DNA of 6,387 bases from Candidatus Omnitrophota bacterium (GTDB lineage: Bacteria > Omnitrophota > Koll11 > Zapsychrales > Aceulaceae): positions 2,408-8,794 of the forward strand of contig JAOZRJ010000050.1 of NCBI GenBank assembly GCA_029931885.1, read 5' to 3'. Both the position numbers and the translations under genes were made by a program. Positions 4,699 to 6,387 of this stretch are shown piece by piece (within the stretch, counting starts at the first letter, position 1; every line of letters begins with the position of its first letter). Below the pieces are notes generated by a model that saw nothing but the letters and a program-made list of their open reading frames with translations, made no database searches and was not told where the DNA came from.

Positions 4699-5559
4699 AT
4701 GAATAAGATAGGAATTATCGGAGGAAGCGGTCTTTATGATATCGAAGGAATTGAGAATGTAAAAGAAGTAAAAGTTGAAACTCCTTTTGGGGATCCTTCG
4801 GATAATTATATTTGTGGTGTTTTAGAGGGAGTGGATGTTGTTTTTCTCCCTAGACATGGAAAAGGTCATAAGATTTCACCAAGTGGAATTAACTATCGCG
4901 CGAATATTTTTGGCATGAAAAAATTAGGCGTTAATGCGATTATATCTGTATCAGCTTGCGGAAGCCTCAAAGAAGAACTTAAGCCGATGGATTTTGTTGT
5001 TCCTGATCAATTTGTTGATCGCACAAATAGACATAAAGAATCAACATTTTTTTCAAGTGGAATTGTTGGGCATGTTTCGTTTGCGAATCCGGTTTGTTCA
5101 AAGTTAGGTGATGTCTTAGAAAAAAGTGCGAAAAAATCTAACATCAATGTTCACCGCGGTGGAACGTATTTAAATATGGAAGGTCCGCTTTTTTCAACAA
5201 AGGCCGAATCGTATCTCTATCGTTTATGGGGAATGGACATTATTGGGATGACAAATGTTACAGAAGCAAAACTTGCAAGAGAAGCAGAGATTGCTTATGC
5301 AACGCTAGCAGCTGTTACAGATTATGATTGCTGGCACGAGACACACGAGAACGTAACAGTTGAGATGATCATTGAATATCTTACAAAAAATGTTTTGAAT
5401 GCTAAAAAAATTATTCGAGAATCCGTTTCGGAAATTGCAAAGATAGATTATTTTGATGCGCAGGATGCTTTGAAATTTGCGATTATAACAGATAAGAAAT
5501 TAATTTCAGAAAAAATCAAAAAAGATTTAAATATTATTATCGGAAAGTATATTAAATAA
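4699..5559 (+). CDS. mtnP: S-methyl-5'-thioadenosine phosphorylase
   Basis: This encodes a trimeric-type purine nucleoside phosphorylase that splits 5'-methylthioadenosine with phosphate into adenine and methylthioribose-1-phosphate, clearing the by-product of polyamine and related synthesis. Visible motifs are GGSGLYD (8-14), phosphate-binding PRHGKGH (51-57), NYRANI (65-70), VSACGSL (84-90), MEGPLFST (160-167), GMTNVTEAKLAREAEI (183-198) and TDYDCWHE (207-214). The Asp residues of DYD are the ones associated with 6-aminopurine (adenine) recognition, favouring MTA over inosine-type substrates. Length (286) is normal. The ATG at 4699 is chosen because AAGGAG (4685-4690) is 8 nt upstream and the protein then begins MNKIGIIGGSG, as in homologues; the in-frame ATG at 4654 would overlap proC by 41 bp. 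No other methionine-salvage gene is in the window. A related 5'-methylthioinosine phosphorylase cannot be fully excluded. Confidence 0.93.
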   Translation: MNKIGIIGGSGLYDIEGIENVKEVKVETPFGDPSDNYICGVLEGVDVVFLPRHGKGHKISPSGINYRANIFGMKKLGVNAIISVSACGSLKEELKPMDFVVPDQFVDRTNRHKESTFFSSGIVGHVSFANPVCSKLGDVLEKSAKKSNINVHRGGTYLNMEGPLFSTKAESYLYRLWGMDIIGMTNVTEAKLAREAEIAYATLAAVTDYDCWHETHENVTVEMIIEYLTKNVLNAKKIIRESVSEIAKIDYFDAQDALKFAIITDKKLISEKIKKDLNIIIGKYIK

Positions 5560-5560
5560 A

Positions 5561-6387
5561 ATGAATTACCGCGACAAATTGAATCTTCCAAAAACAGATT
5601 TTTCTATGAAAGCAGGCTTGGCCCAAAAAGAGCCTGAATTTTTAAAGCAATGGGAGGATCAAAATCTTTATTCAGCGATTCGTGAAGAGTCCAAGAAAAG
5701 ATCTAATGGAAAGAAATTTATTTTGCATGATGGACCCCCGTATGCCAATGGAAATATCCACATTGGCCATGCGCTAAATAAAATTTTAAAAGATATTATT
5801 GTTAAATTTAAGACGATGCAAGGTTTTGATAGTCTTTATCTTCCCGGATGGGATTGTCATGGGCTTCCTATTGAGCATCAATTATTTAAAGAGTTGAAAA
5901 TTCATAAGTCTGAAGTTGAGAGGGTTGATTTTCGTAAAAAAGCATACGATTATGCAATGAAATACGTAGAGATTCAGAAGGAGCAATTCAAAAGGCTTGG
6001 TATTTTTGGTGAATGGGATAATCCATATTTGACATTAAAACCCGAATATGAATATTGGATTTTAAAATCTTTAACAACGCTCGTTAAAAAAGGTTATGTG
6101 TATCGTGGGTTAAAGCCTGTAAATTGGTGTTTTTCTTGTGAAACAGCGTTAGCTGAAGCAGAGGTGGAGCACGAAGACCATAGCTCACCATCTGTTTTTG
6201 TAAAATTTCAAATTGAGAATCCAGAAATTTTAAAAGATTTTACAAAGGATAAAAAGGTTTCACTTCTCGTTTGGACAACAACGCCTTGGACGCTATTGGC
6301 GAATGTTGCTGTCGCTGTTCATCCAAGTTATCATTATGTTTTTGTTGATACAGGAGATGAGATTCTTATATTAGAAAAAACATTATC
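5561..6387 (+). CDS. ileS: Isoleucyl-tRNA synthetase, N-terminal part, 3' truncated
   Basis: This is the 5' part of ileS, which encodes the class I synthetase that charges tRNA-Ile and edits valine. About 275 codons are visible of the roughly 900-1000 usual; the frame is open to the window edge. In order: the N-terminal MNYRDKLNLPKTDFSM segment, LHDGPPYANG (55-64), the class I HIGH motif (67-70), PGWDCHGLPIE (95-105), RLGIFGEW (145-152), KPVNWCFSCETALAEAEVE (185-203) and the start of the CP1 editing domain, WTTTPWTLLAN (238-248), where LPAN is the more usual ending. The second catalytic motif (KMSKS) and anticodon domain lie beyond the window. The ATG is 1 bp after the mtnP stop, and the only upstream purine run, GGAAAG at 5542-5547, is 13 nt away, so translation may depend on coupling to mtnP. 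Confidence 0.96.
   Translation, partial: MNYRDKLNLPKTDFSMKAGLAQKEPEFLKQWEDQNLYSAIREESKKRSNGKKFILHDGPPYANGNIHIGHALNKILKDIIVKFKTMQGFDSLYLPGWDCHGLPIEHQLFKELKIHKSEVERVDFRKKAYDYAMKYVEIQKEQFKRLGIFGEWDNPYLTLKPEYEYWILKSLTTLVKKGYVYRGLKPVNWCFSCETALAEAEVEHEDHSSPSVFVKFQIENPEILKDFTKDKKVSLLVWTTTPWTLLANVAVAVHPSYHYVFVDTGDEILILEKTL

Noticed and set aside
6272..6304. Leu instead of Pro in the IleRS editing-domain motif WTTTPWTLLAN.
   Set aside because: This position varies among homologues and the threonine-rich core is intact, so no defect is implied.

Overview
The window is a gene-dense, AT-rich (about one third G+C by eye) bacterial chromosome segment. Every credible gene is on the + strand. The content is core housekeeping: translation (lepA, ileS), protein export (lepB), phospholipid synthesis (pgsA, plsY), PLP homeostasis and proline synthesis (yggS, proC), and methylthioadenosine salvage (mtnP). 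A lipobox lipoprotein and bacterial-type PlsY/PgsA show it is bacterial. The lineage cannot be fixed from the sequence alone. A little-studied AT-rich Gram-negative-type lineage (for example an Omnitrophota-like candidate phylum) is a guess, not a result. No transposase, phage gene, CRISPR array, tRNA or rRNA was seen.

Layout. Positions 1-2399 form a tightly packed operon: the 3' end of lepA, lepB, a small lipoprotein with a zinc-ribbon tail, pgsA and plsY. Junctions are overlaps of 4 and 17 bp or gaps of 2 and 9 bp. Positions 2400-2753 are the only long non-coding gap (354 bp). It holds two near-identical 16-bp palindromes shaped like LacI-family operators, 126 bp apart. A promoter-like sequence follows, then a strongly base-paired leader with a possible six-codon mini-ORF. 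This leads into an unrecognised 106-residue protein gene (2754-3074). A weak terminator-like hairpin and 112 bp of AT-rich spacer follow. Positions 3187-6387 are a second packed operon: yggS, proC, mtnP and the 5' part of ileS, which runs off the window.

How the genes fit together. In the first operon, PlsY makes lysophosphatidate from glycerol-3-phosphate and PgsA makes phosphatidylglycerophosphate. Phosphatidylglycerol is the usual diacylglyceryl donor for lipoproteins such as the one encoded next door, and LepB cleaves non-lipoprotein secretory precursors. In the second operon, yggS-proC is a widely conserved pair, with mtnP and ileS added downstream.

The part most worth attention is 2400-3074: paired operators, a structured leader and an orphan small gene form what looks like a separately regulated single-gene unit between two housekeeping operons. 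Its function cannot be told from the sequence.
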